DNA from: Flavobacterium chungbukense
GTDB lineage: Bacteria; Bacteroidota; Bacteroidia; Flavobacteriales; Flavobacteriaceae
Reading direction: 5' to 3'
Assembly (NCBI RefSeq): GCF_020805785.1
Contig: NZ_JAJGZV010000007.1
Coordinates: 124,001 to 188,000 of the forward strand
Length of the DNA: 64,000 bases
The notes under the pieces were generated by a model. It searched no databases. It worked only from the letters and a program-made list of their open reading frames with translations, and had not been told where the DNA came from. The position numbers were made by a program, and so were the translations under genes. Positions 34,714 to 44,000 of the stretch are shown here, piece after piece (the first letter of the stretch is position 1; each line of letters opens with the position of its first letter).

Positions 34714-35739
34714 TTATGTGTCTAAATTATCCCATTCATCACCTATAACCCAGCGTAGTGCCGATAATTTTCCATTAATCATTCCCCATTCGAAATCGTC
34801 AAATTCCAAATTTTCTCTGCCGTAAAGATCTTCAATTTTTTTAGCAGACTGAAGTGCTCCTTCCCAAATTTCCTTAATAATAGTATTGGCAGATGTTTTA
34901 ATATTAAAATCTTCCCTATCAATTAATTTTGTCTTACCTACTTCAATTGAGTACTCACGAAATTTGTGTCTATTATACCAAATCTTTTGTTCAATCTCAT
35001 TTTGCATTTCTAAAATTTCCGATAAACTTCTAAATTTAAAATCCCAATCATTTTCATATTCAATTTCTTCAACAAGATCTGGATTTATAGAATTTAGTGC
35101 TTCAGGTAAGTTTATAAAGTATTGAGATTTTGGAGAATCAAAAATATCAGAAAAATCTTCGTGCGCTATTTTTTGATTTCCATTTTTTATGCTGAAATCA
35201 TTAATGTTATGTGTAATAAACATTAAACTAAATTCTTGTGCTTCATTTTGCTTTCTATATTCATAATAAGATTCAATTATAATTGCATCTCCAATACTAT
35301 TTTTAGCTAAATGAAATGGAGCCTTTTTTTCAATTGCTCTTTGCGTCGCTCTCAGCTTAATTTCATCTGTCAGAATAATGATTTCACTATTTTTAAAAAT
35401 ATCCTCAATATGCGAAATTGTTTGAACTGCATCTTCGCCAAGAGTGGGGATTTTTTTATCAATATCATCAAGTTGATTTAGAATCTCTTGTTTAGAATCA
35501 TTTTTAGAATGTTCAGCAACCATAGCTTTCACCTTTTTAAAATGGCTTGACAAACTTTTTCCTGCATCCAATATGATTCTATCCTTATTTCTTTCAAATT
35601 CAGAAATAATTATCTCAGGCAAAATTAGCTGCACTTCATCTTCTTCGATGAATCTAGAAAGTAAATTTAAAATTTCTTCTCCCTTAGATGTTTTTGCAAT
35701 ATCTAACCAAACGCAAGTATCTATTAATAGTTTAACCAT
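34714..35739 (-). CDS. PIN-domain protein paired with HEPN protein
   Basis: 341 residues from ATG at 35739. An upstream extension to 35841 is less PIN-like and overlaps the next gene, so it is rejected. The start VKLLIDTCVWLDIAK, the SIGDAIIIESYYEY and FITHNINDFS segments hold the acidic residues of the PIN (DUF4935) active site. It is preceded by a HEPN gene with only 61 bp between, and no attC-like spacer intervenes, so the two probably form one unit. PIN and HEPN proteins are both RNase folds. Confidence 0.75.
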   Translation of the reverse strand: MVKLLIDTCVWLDIAKTSKGEEILNLLSRFIEEDEVQLILPEIIISEFERNKDRIILDAGKSLSSHFKKVKAMVAEHSKNDSKQEILNQLDDIDKKIPTLGEDAVQTISHIEDIFKNSEIIILTDEIKLRATQRAIEKKAPFHLAKNSIGDAIIIESYYEYRKQNEAQEFSLMFITHNINDFSIKNGNQKIAHEDFSDIFDSPKSQYFINLPEALNSINPDLVEEIEYENDWDFKFRSLSEILEMQNEIEQKIWYNRHKFREYSIEVGKTKLIDREDFNIKTSANTIIKEIWEGALQSAKKIEDLYGRENLEFDDFEWGMINGKLSALRWVIGDEWDNLDT

Positions 35740-35800
35740 TGATTCTTTTTTTAATAATTTGTTATAGAGGACTTTCGAACCAGTGCTACTAGCTAGCAGT

Positions 35801-36289
35801 TTAGAAATCCCATAAAGGCTGATTTTGCAATTCTCCACCAACTTCTTCCAAGTACTTTTCAGCTATATATAACGCTAAAGTTCTAATTTCGACTATTGTT
35901 AGTTCCAAATGCAAACCAATAATTTGCCCAACTCCGTCTTCAATGATAATTCCTTTCCATTGATTATTTTCTGAAATTGCTTCAATTCTTTGGTGTGAAA
36001 TTCCGTTTCTGATTCTAGTAAGTAAATTTTTTAAATCGTAATTAAAATTTCGAGGATCAAAGACAAAGTTTGGCGAATTTAATATAAACTGAATCTCCGG
36101 AATATTATCTAAGTCTTGATTCATAAAAGGCAATCTTCTTGTTCGTGAGTTATGTTGTTGTGGCAATACAATCAAACTCAGCAAGCTATTCATTAATAAA
36201 GTTATATTAAATGTTCCCTGGTAGGTTTCCAAAAGTTTTTTAGTTCTTCTAATCAATTCTACATCATATTGTCCGTTTGCTATTCCCAT
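35801..36289 (-). CDS. HEPN-family protein
   Basis: 162 residues. The motif RNGISH at 94-99 is the RxxxxH signature of HEPN ribonucleases. The protein is mostly helical and of usual HEPN length. Together with the downstream PIN gene it resembles toxin-type or abortive-infection RNase pairs, where one protein cuts RNA and the other modulates it. Which is toxin and which is partner cannot be said. Confidence 0.75.
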   Translation of the reverse strand: MGIANGQYDVELIRRTKKLLETYQGTFNITLLMNSLLSLIVLPQQHNSRTRRLPFMNQDLDNIPEIQFILNSPNFVFDPRNFNYDLKNLLTRIRNGISHQRIEAISENNQWKGIIIEDGVGQIIGLHLELTIVEIRTLALYIAEKYLEEVGGELQNQPLWDF

Positions 36290-36457
36290 ATTTTGTGTTT
36301 TAAGATAGGTTTTCTGGTTTCTTGCCAGTAACGTTCTGGCACTACATCGGGTATGGCATTAAATGAAACTCATTCTTCGGATTAGCCAATTCACTCAAAT
36401 ACAAAACCATTTTTACATTCAGCCTATTGCCCAAATCCTTTGTAGTAACTGTTACCC
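36290..36457 (-). repeat. Intergenic spacer S6, attC-like family
   Basis: Minus-strand ACTACAAAGGATTTGGGC near the 5' end and GCCATACCCGATGTAGT near the 3' end are approximate inverted repeats. In between are GAATTGGCTAATCCGAAGAATG and CATTTAATG. AACGTTACTGGC follows. Confidence 0.6.
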
Positions 36458-37621
36458 TCAGCCTTGATTTATAAGCTCATTTATTTTTTCAAAAGTTCTA
36501 ACTAATTCTTTAATTAGCGTTTCATAAACCTGAAAATGATTGGCCTCTTTTTTTATTCTGAGTCGTTCTTTGCAGAAATTATATCTTTCTTCAAAACTTT
36601 TATCACTAAAGTGGCCCTGTAGCTGTCTTAAATCACTTAAAACGTATAATGATGATAATATCAAATCGATATTTTCATCAGGAAAAAAATTGCTTAGAAA
36701 ATTTTCTAATGTTTTTAAAGATCCAAGTTTTTTGAGATCTTTACCGCTCAATTTTGCTTTTAATAAATCACTCTGAATATTTTCAATGATTAATTTATTC
36801 AGACTAATATATGCATTAAATATCTGTTCTTTTTCTTCTAGAATCGGTGGTTTGTAAAAATTAAAGAAGTCTTCAATATGAACTTTTACCAATTTCATAT
36901 CAAACTTACTTTGAAATAACTCATCCAATTCGTTTTTGAGTTTAAACAAGCGAGTCTCATTGTCAGAACTTTGAAACATGTCGCTTGGAGAAAATGGATT
37001 TTGGCTTAAATAAAATTTAGAAAAAATATCGTGATCAGACTCGACATTGCTGGCTTGAAATCTTTTTAAATGAGGAAGCATTTTATCTTCTTTGAAATCT
37101 TCATCTAAGTCTCCTAACCATTTAAATATTTTTCCATTCCTATTGATTCCAAATCCCCAATTGAAAAGGTTTTTCCCTTTGTGATAAATATTTCCACTCG
37201 AAAAAGAAGCAAATTTTACATTATACTCAGGATGATTATTGTAATACAGCAGAACATCTTTATCAAAAAATACAGGAGTCAAATATCCATCATCTTCATC
37301 TCTAAATAGTCCTGGAATTAAATAATAATCTTCCGATGAATATTTAAAATTTAAATGAGAGTATCTTTTAAATTCTTTATTTTCATATCCAAATTTTAAA
37401 ACCAATTTTTCTCCATCTTGCATTTCGGCAAAGTCTTCATCTGTCATTGCGTCGTAATATTCCTTTGAATTTAATGGTTCTTTATGTCCACAGTTCGGAC
37501 AAACAAAAAAAGGTATGTTTAAATCTAGCTCTTTATCAATCTCCTTTTTATATCGCACCCAAATTATTTCTAATTTTTTAAAATCATTACATTCTGGGCA
37601 TTTCAGTGGATGTTTACTCAT
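36458..37621 (-). CDS. Zinc-ribbon protein of unknown function in the defence island
   Basis: 387 residues. Two CxxC pairs, CPEC (residues 9-12) and CPNC (41-44), form a zinc ribbon at the N-terminus. The rest is charged, with a middle region YSSEDYYLIPGLFRDEDDGYLT and a helical C-terminus (FLSNFFPDENIDLILSSL). I cannot name a family. It is flanked on both sides by related spacers, so it was probably acquired as a one-gene unit. Its neighbours suggest a defence-related role, which is inference. Confidence 0.5.
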   Translation of the reverse strand: MSKHPLKCPECNDFKKLEIIWVRYKKEIDKELDLNIPFFVCPNCGHKEPLNSKEYYDAMTDEDFAEMQDGEKLVLKFGYENKEFKRYSHLNFKYSSEDYYLIPGLFRDEDDGYLTPVFFDKDVLLYYNNHPEYNVKFASFSSGNIYHKGKNLFNWGFGINRNGKIFKWLGDLDEDFKEDKMLPHLKRFQASNVESDHDIFSKFYLSQNPFSPSDMFQSSDNETRLFKLKNELDELFQSKFDMKLVKVHIEDFFNFYKPPILEEKEQIFNAYISLNKLIIENIQSDLLKAKLSGKDLKKLGSLKTLENFLSNFFPDENIDLILSSLYVLSDLRQLQGHFSDKSFEERYNFCKERLRIKKEANHFQVYETLIKELVRTFEKINELINQG

Positions 37622-37763
37622 GTTGTTGTATGATTGAAGGTAATGTCCCGCTACTACAAACGGTTTAGGACTAAATTAAGACCATTCTTCGGATTTGCCA
37701 AATCATCCAAATACAAGACGATTTTTTCATTACGCCAGATGCCCAAATCCGTTGTAGTGGCTG
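37622..37763 (-). repeat. Intergenic spacer S7, best-conserved attC-like copy
   Basis: In minus orientation, TTAACAGCCACTACAACGG begins the unit and CCTAAACCGTTTGTAGTAG ends it. The ends are near-perfect inverted repeats of each other. GATTTGGCAAATCCGAAGAATGG and GGTCTTAATTTA lie inside, and GCGGGACATTACC follows. This copy serves as the reference for the family. Confidence 0.65.
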
Positions 37764-38618
37764 TTAATAGCTGTTTTTATTTATTAGAAATTCGTTAAAC
37801 TCATCTACGCAATAATTACTTATCGAGTACAAGTTTAATTTAATTTCTGAATTGCTTGATATTTCATTGGTAATTATAACACCGAAATCTTCCATATTTT
37901 TAAGCGTTGTTTTTATTATCTTATTTAGATATTTTTCTACATTATAATCAATTTCATTTGTATTTAAAATATTAGGAAGAAGATTGTCATTACTATTAGT
38001 TGCTTTAATTGGAACTCGCATAAATAAAACACCTTCTTTTCGAGTTAATAGAAAATCTTTCCCTTTGTGAATAATATTGTCTCTTATTTGCTTTATATCG
38101 TTTAAATCATTTTCAATATTATTGAGTATCCAAATTATATTTTTCGGTAGTTTATCTTGATTATTCTTATTTTTAGAAAAGGCTAATAAATTATTTATAG
38201 AATCTTTTTGTGGATATAGTTTTAATTCTTTTTCTGACAAAGTTATTTTGACAAAATGATAAAGAAAATCATATATACTTCGCAAATTAGTAAATAGATT
38301 TTCTAAAATTACCGATATATAAAGATTTGATTTATGACCGTTGATATGAACAGTTTCGTTAATTTCTTTGAACAAACAATAATTAATTGAAAGGTTATGT
38401 AAATCTTCGGTAAATCCATTTATTGCAGATTTAATTTTCCCATACTCTCTTGCTGTTTCGTTTGAGATATTAGCTTTTAATTCTCCATTATTTTCGTAAT
38501 AACTATAATACCAAGAATTTACAACAGAAAATAAAATAGATGAAAATATTTCTTTACCAACATAAAAACTGCCTTGATGAGTTAGAAGTGTACCTTTTAT
38601 AACGAGTCTGTTTTTCAT
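37764..38618 (-). CDS. HEPN-like protein, single-gene unit
   Basis: 284 residues from ATG at 38618; the frame opens further upstream but only with a TTG. The segment IKQIRDNIIHKGKDF contains R-DNII-H, the RxxxxH HEPN signature. The remainder is helical with many Asn and Lys. It is probably an RNase or RNase-related protein. It is followed by spacer S7 and has a candidate promoter about 110 bp upstream, so it would be the first gene of the minus-strand series. Confidence 0.6.
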   Translation of the reverse strand: MKNRLVIKGTLLTHQGSFYVGKEIFSSILFSVVNSWYYSYYENNGELKANISNETAREYGKIKSAINGFTEDLHNLSINYCLFKEINETVHINGHKSNLYISVILENLFTNLRSIYDFLYHFVKITLSEKELKLYPQKDSINNLLAFSKNKNNQDKLPKNIIWILNNIENDLNDIKQIRDNIIHKGKDFLLTRKEGVLFMRVPIKATNSNDNLLPNILNTNEIDYNVEKYLNKIIKTTLKNMEDFGVIITNEISSNSEIKLNLYSISNYCVDEFNEFLINKNSY

Positions 38619-38724
38619 ATTCTGCGGTAAAATAGCTAGTAACTTATTTATATGTGTGATAATACCGCATAGCGAAACAAATTGTGATAGATATATTTGA
38701 TAATTATTACACAATATTTATATT

Positions 38725-38760
38725 CAAATATATCTTTTTTTTCTTATAAATCTTCACAAA
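38725..38760 (-). promoter_or_regulatory. Promoter for the minus-strand defence genes
   Basis: On the minus strand, TTTG (38760-38757), a 24-bp gap and TATATTTG (38732-38725) resemble the Bacteroidetes promoter, with slightly long spacing. It lies about 107 bp before the HEPN start at 38618. It may drive several cassettes in a row, since spacers S7 and S6 contain no clear promoter. Confidence 0.4.
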
Positions 38761-38831
38761 GTTATTATTGTGATCTACTGATAAAAATAGAAGTCCATGG
38801 CGAAACAATCATTTTCAGACTGAGCATTACG

Positions 38832-38915
38832 ATAACCCTAGCCCCGATAGAAGCGGAAATCCTTCTGCGCCGGGGTTAGGCGCAGAAGATTGGAGCGGAT
38901 AGCGGGATAAGCTCC
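38832..38915. repeat. Flavobacterial palindromic intergenic repeat
   Basis: CTTCTGCGC (38862-38870) pairs with GCGCAGAAG (38880-38888). The outer arms, GCCCCGATAGAAGCGG and GGAGCGGATAGCGGGATAAG, resemble a dispersed palindromic element that I recall from many Flavobacterium genomes. It separates the AT-rich island from the GC-richer region. Function is unknown. Confidence 0.55.
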
Positions 38916-38979
38916 CAAAAAAACTAAATCTAAAAACCAACCTAAAGCTGTCGTTCCCTAAGTAATGCGGTTATACTAC

Positions 38980-39429
38980 TCAGGCAAGCACGAATCTGCT
39001 GCCGCTTTTCTGAAAACTGCTCCAATCCATCTCAAATACTTTCTGCAGCAGGTCCTTGAGCCCCTGGAAGCTGCTGGGTTTCACGGCATAGAAATCAGCG
39101 CCGAGTGTATAGCAGAGCTCGATATTGTCAGCGTTCTTGCTGGTGGAGAGCATAATGATCTTGACTTCTTTCAAAGCATCTTTCCTGTTTCGAATTTCCG
39201 CAAGGCAATCGAATCCGTTCTTGATCGGCATATTGATATCCAGAAAAATAATATCAGGCAGGCGGTCTGCGGTCTTCTCAAGGGTATTGAGCAGTTCCTG
39301 CCCGTCGCAGGCAGCCTTTACGGCAGCAGGCAGATTCAAATCCTCGACAGCATCCAAAAACAGCATTCTGTCGTCTTCATCGTCGTCAGCTATCAATATG
39401 ACTTTATGGGGATCGTGGAGTTTTGACAT
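38980..39429 (-). CDS. Single-domain response regulator
   Basis: 149 residues, one receiver domain. Acidic pocket IADDDEDD, phospho-acceptor Asp in FLDINMP, Thr/Ser in MLSTSK and Lys in AVKPSS fit CheY-like proteins. There is no output domain, so it likely passes phosphate on or binds a partner. No histidine kinase is adjacent. Start MSKLHDPHK is the only good one. Confidence 0.9.
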   Translation of the reverse strand: MSKLHDPHKVILIADDDEDDRMLFLDAVEDLNLPAAVKAACDGQELLNTLEKTADRLPDIIFLDINMPIKNGFDCLAEIRNRKDALKEVKIIMLSTSKNADNIELCYTLGADFYAVKPSSFQGLKDLLQKVFEMDWSSFQKSGSRFVLA

Positions 39430-39848
39430 GGCCTATATTTTTTGCAGTACAGAAGACAAGAGTCTAAGAATCTGCAAAAGTCTATATAAAAATATAAGTC
39501 TTTGTAAATCGATAAACGGTTGAATTATATCCGTGGAGCGGTTGATAGCTTGTAAATGTACGAATTTTACTCAAGTAAACACCATAGCAGGCGCAATAAT
39601 TGAGCTTTTTCAAACGATCTGCCGATTCCATTGAATAAAAAACAAAAACAGCACACAATAATCTTCAAATAAGCACAAGCTTTTCTTTGATTATCCTCTC
39701 TTCTAAAAATTCTGAATAAAGCCGCTTATGCATCAAAAAGCTGTTTTTTGGATGCCCTGAAAAATAAGGATTTTTGAATTTTGTTATTATTTAGAACATT
39801 TAATTTTTAAAAATTGTTGCTACCTGTACTAATTTTGACAAGTATAAA
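39430..39848. other. 419-bp intergenic region, no gene seen
   Basis: Apart from the -7 element at 39830, no structured motif or coding frame is supported. It is shared by the divergent response regulator and dinB, so both promoters should lie here. Confidence 0.4.
39830..39837 (+). promoter_or_regulatory. -7 element for the dinB operon
   Basis: TAATTTTG matches TAnnTTTG. With a start at 39861 it leaves a short leader of about 18 nt; the ATG at 39849 leaves almost none. No LexA-like operator is confidently visible. Confidence 0.4.
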
Positions 39849-41042
39849 ATGATCAAGATTATGAACCGGGCTATTGTACACATTGACATGAACACCTTTT
39901 TCGTATCCTGCGAAAGGCTTACCAATTCTGAGCTTAACGGCATTCCGCTGATTATCGGCGGCGGCGAACGGGGCGTTGTGGCTTCCTGTTCCTATGAGGC
40001 GCGGCGTTTCGGGGTGCGCTCGGCCATGCCCATCCAGATGGCGCTCAGGCTGTGCCCGCAGGCCAAAGTCATGAAAGGAGATATGGAACTCTATTCAAGG
40101 TTATCCCATGATGTGACCGAAATCATTCAGGAAAAAGCACCTGTGGTGGAGAAAGCATCTATCGACGAATTTTATCTGGACATCACCGGAATGGACAAAT
40201 TCTACGGCAGCTACAAATGGACTGATGAACTCGCACAGCGCATCACAAAGGAGACAGGATTGCCACTCACCTTTGCCCTTTCAGTCAATAAAACGGTATC
40301 CAAGATCGGAACCGGTGAAGGAAAACAGAAGCAGAACCTCGAGATCCCCGAGCATCTGGTGCAGTCTTTTCTAAACCCGCTCTCGGTACGTAAAATACCG
40401 ATGGTCGGCGACAAGACTTTCCAGCTGCTCTCCCGCATCGGGATACGAACCATCAAGACCCTTTCTGAAATGCCGGCTGAGGCTCTGCAGCGCATGATCG
40501 GACAGAATGGGATCGAGCTCTGGAAGAAAGCAAACGGGATTGACAACAATCCCGTGGAGCCCTACACGGAGAGAAAGTCGATTTCCACCGAACATACTTT
40601 CTCCCAAGATACAATTGATATCGATAAACTGGGAAGGGTTATCCTGGGGATGGTCGAGAAGCTTTCCTATCAGCTGCGCTCCGAGCAGTGGCTCACATCG
40701 ACCGTTACGGTCAAGATCAGGTATGCCAATTTTGATACCGAAACGAGGCAGTGCAGGGTGCAGTATACCTCGGCTGACCACCTCCTGACCCAGACCGCAA
40801 TGGATCTTTTTGACAAGCTCTACCAGCGCCGCATGAGGCTCCGCCTTATCGGGGTGCGTTTCAGCGGACTGGTGCGCGGAACCTACCAGATCGACCTGTT
40901 CAATGATACCGAAGAAATGCTGGCGCTCTATCAGGCCATGGACCGGATGAAAAACCGTTACGGTTTTGATGCGGTGATGCGTTGCGCCGCGGCTTCCTTT
41001 AAGCCCAATACCAAAAATGAAATCCTAAAACGCAAAAAATAA
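39849..41042 (+). CDS. dinB: Y-family DNA polymerase IV (DinB-like)
   Basis: 397 residues (393 if it starts at 39861, which fits the promoter better). Catalytic motifs HIDMNTFFVSCERL (first Asp) and SIDEFYLDITGM (Asp-Glu pair) are intact. The little-finger region follows (RIGIRTIKTLSEMPAEALQR). The enzyme bypasses DNA lesions. The next gene, a DnaE-type polymerase, starts 4 bp later and alkB follows, giving a damage-tolerance operon comparable to imuB-dnaE2 modules. No imuA is present. Confidence 0.93.
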   Translation: MIKIMNRAIVHIDMNTFFVSCERLTNSELNGIPLIIGGGERGVVASCSYEARRFGVRSAMPIQMALRLCPQAKVMKGDMELYSRLSHDVTEIIQEKAPVVEKASIDEFYLDITGMDKFYGSYKWTDELAQRITKETGLPLTFALSVNKTVSKIGTGEGKQKQNLEIPEHLVQSFLNPLSVRKIPMVGDKTFQLLSRIGIRTIKTLSEMPAEALQRMIGQNGIELWKKANGIDNNPVEPYTERKSISTEHTFSQDTIDIDKLGRVILGMVEKLSYQLRSEQWLTSTVTVKIRYANFDTETRQCRVQYTSADHLLTQTAMDLFDKLYQRRMRLRLIGVRFSGLVRGTYQIDLFNDTEEMLALYQAMDRMKNRYGFDAVMRCAAASFKPNTKNEILKRKK

Positions 41043-41045
41043 ATC

Positions 41046-44000
41046 ATGTATCTCAACTGCCATTCCTTCCACTCCCTGCGTTATGGCACCATACCGCTTG
41101 AGGACCTGATATCCAAGGCAGCAGACTTAGGTGTCAGGGCTATGGCACTCACTGATATCAATACCGTTACAGGAATCTATGATTTTGTAAAAGGATGCCA
41201 GGCTGCGGGCATCAAGCCTGTTGTCGGGATGGAATTCCGCTCGGATCATGAGCTGCGCTATATCGGACTGGCAAAAAATGCGGCGGGCCTTGCCGAGATG
41301 AACCGTTTCCTGACCCGCCATAATTTTGAGAATACCCCGCTTCCTTTGTCTGCTCCCGACTTTAAAAATGTTTTTGTGATCTATCCTTTGGAGAACGTGC
41401 CCGCAGTTCTAAAGGAACATGAATTCATCGGCCTGCGCCCCGAACAGCGAGGGGCGCTGGTGCTGGGCGGCTGGAAGACCAGAATAGACAAGATGGTCAT
41501 CCTCCAGCCTGTTACCTTCCGCACCAAAACGGAATACAAGCTGCATAAGATACTGCGGGCTGTTGACCTGAACGTAATCCTTTCGCGCCTTTCTGAGTCG
41601 GATTACTGCAGGCAGACCGAGGTTATGGTGGATCCGGAGAGGATCCTAAAATGCTATAAAGACTATCCGCAGATTATTTCCAATACCGAAATGATCATTG
41701 GGCAGTGCAATTTTGAGTTTGATTTCAAAACGCCGAAAAACAAGAAATACTATACCAACAACAGAAAGGACGACTTGCAGCTTCTGACCACCCTTGCCCA
41801 GCAGGGGCTGGAATGGCGCTATGGAAAAAACAATGCAGAGGCTAAATCAAGGATGTTCCGGGAGCTAAAGGTAATTGACCAGCTGGAATTCAGCGGCTAT
41901 TTCCTCATCACATGGGATATCATCCGTTTCAGCAATTCCCAGGGGTTTCTGCATATAGGACGTGGAAGCGGCGCCAACAGCATCATCGCCTACTGCCTTG
42001 GCATAACCGATATCTGCCCCTTGGAGCTGGACCTGTATTTTGAGCGATTCCTGAACCTGAACCGCAAAAGCCCCCCGGATTTTGATATCGACTGGAGCTG
42101 GAAGGAGCGCGACGTGATCCTGGAATATATCTTTTCCCGCTACGGCTATGAGCATGTGGCTTTCTGCGGCACCAATGTCGAATTCAAATACCGCTCCATA
42201 TTCCGTGAGGTGGGCAAGGTTTTCGGGCTTCCAAAGGAAGAGCTTGATGCATTGGCCAAAAACCCGATGACCCTGCACCCTGCAAGTGAAGTGGTGCGCG
42301 AAGTGCAGCAGTACGGCATGATGCTGGAGAAATACCCCAACCAGCGGAGCATGCATTCGTGCGGCATCCTGATTTCCGAGGAGCCCATCACCAATTATTC
42401 CGTGCTGGAGATGCCTCCCAAGGGCTTTCCCATAGTGCTTTTTGATATGCATACGGCGGAAGATATCGGGCTTGAAAAATTTGATATCCTGAGCCAGCGC
42501 GGGATCGGACATATCGATGACAGCGTCAAGCTGATTGAGAAAAACCGGGGAATACGGCTCAATATCCGTGACACCGCGATTTCAAAGGACGAGAAAAGCT
42601 GCAACAGCTACCTGTCAATGGGAAAGACCATAGGCTGTTTTTATATCGAAAGTCCAGCCATGCGCGGTCTGCTGCGCCGCCTCAAATGCGACAACTACAA
42701 AACCCTTGTGGCCGCCTCCTCCATCATCCGTCCCGGAGTGGCACAGTCGGGAATGATGAAGGAATACATCTTCAGGCACAATCATCCCGACAGGTTTGAA
42801 TATTTCCATCCGGTGTTCGAAGAGCAGCTCGGGGAAACCTACGGCATTATGGTATATCAGGAGGATGTGATCAAAATTGCCCTGCATTACGGCGGGCTTC
42901 CGGCTGCCGACGGGGATATCCTGCGCCGTGCCATGTCGGGAAAAGGACGTTCCAAAGCGGCATTACAGAAGGTAAAGGACAATTTCTTTGCATCCTGCCA
43001 GGCACAGGGGCATCCCATGGCGCTGAGCCAGGAAATCTACCGCCAGATCGAGTCCTTTGCCGGCTATTCCTTCTGCAAGGCGCACTCTGCCTCCTATGCC
43101 GTGGAAAGCTATCAGAGCCTGTACCTGAAGGTGCATTATCCCATCGAGTTCATGGTAGCGGTGATCAACAATCAGGGTGGTTTCTACCGCACCGAAGTGT
43201 ATGTGCATGAAGCGAAGATGTCGGGAGCCGCAGTGCACAACCCTTGCGTGAACAGAAGCGAATTCGAAACCACGCTGTACGGGTCTGATGTGTATCTGGG
43301 GTTCATGCACCTGCAGAGCCTTGAATCCAAAACAGCCCTTCTGATCCAGCAGGAACGGGAAAGAAACGGGCTTTACAAGTCATTGGAGGATTTCATCAAC
43401 CGCATCCCCATTGGCATTGAGGCCATACAGATCCTGATTTTCATCGGAGCATTCCGCTTCACGGGAAAAACAAAAAACCAGCTTCTGGTCATCGCCCGTC
43501 TTATCCTGGTGAACTTCAAGCCTGAGAACCGCACCCCGATGCTGCTTCAGGAGCCTGTAAAGGAGTTTGTGCTTCCAGAGCTGGAACGCTCCGCTTTTGA
43601 AGATGCCTTTGATGAGATCGAGCTGCTGGGCTTTCCGGTCTCCTGCTCCCCTTTTGACCTGCTGCAGACCCCTTTCAGGGGCAATGTCATGGCAAAGGAC
43701 CTATTGGACCATCATAAAAAACAGGTGCGCATGCTGGCCTATCTGATCTCCCGCAAGCATGTGCCCACAAAAATGGGCGCCATGTATTTCGGGACCTGGA
43801 TAGATGCTGAAGGGCAGCTTTTTGATACGGCGCATTTTACCGACAGCCTGGCGTCGTACCCTTTTCAGGGGGGCGGATGCTACCTGCTGCTGGGCAGTGT
43901 AGAGGTGGATTACCATTTCCCGACCATAACGGTAACCAAGATGGCCAAGATGCCTTTTATACCCGATCCGCGCTACGAGCATGAGAACGATTGGAAATAC

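Noticed and set aside
31096..37770. CRISPR array explanation for the repeated spacers
   Set aside because: The units are diverged, separated by whole genes and carry no short, regularly spaced identical repeats; no cas genes are seen.
41865..42512. 215-codon minus-strand frame inside dnaE
   Set aside because: Antisense shadow in a GC-rich gene; His-rich translation without a family signature.
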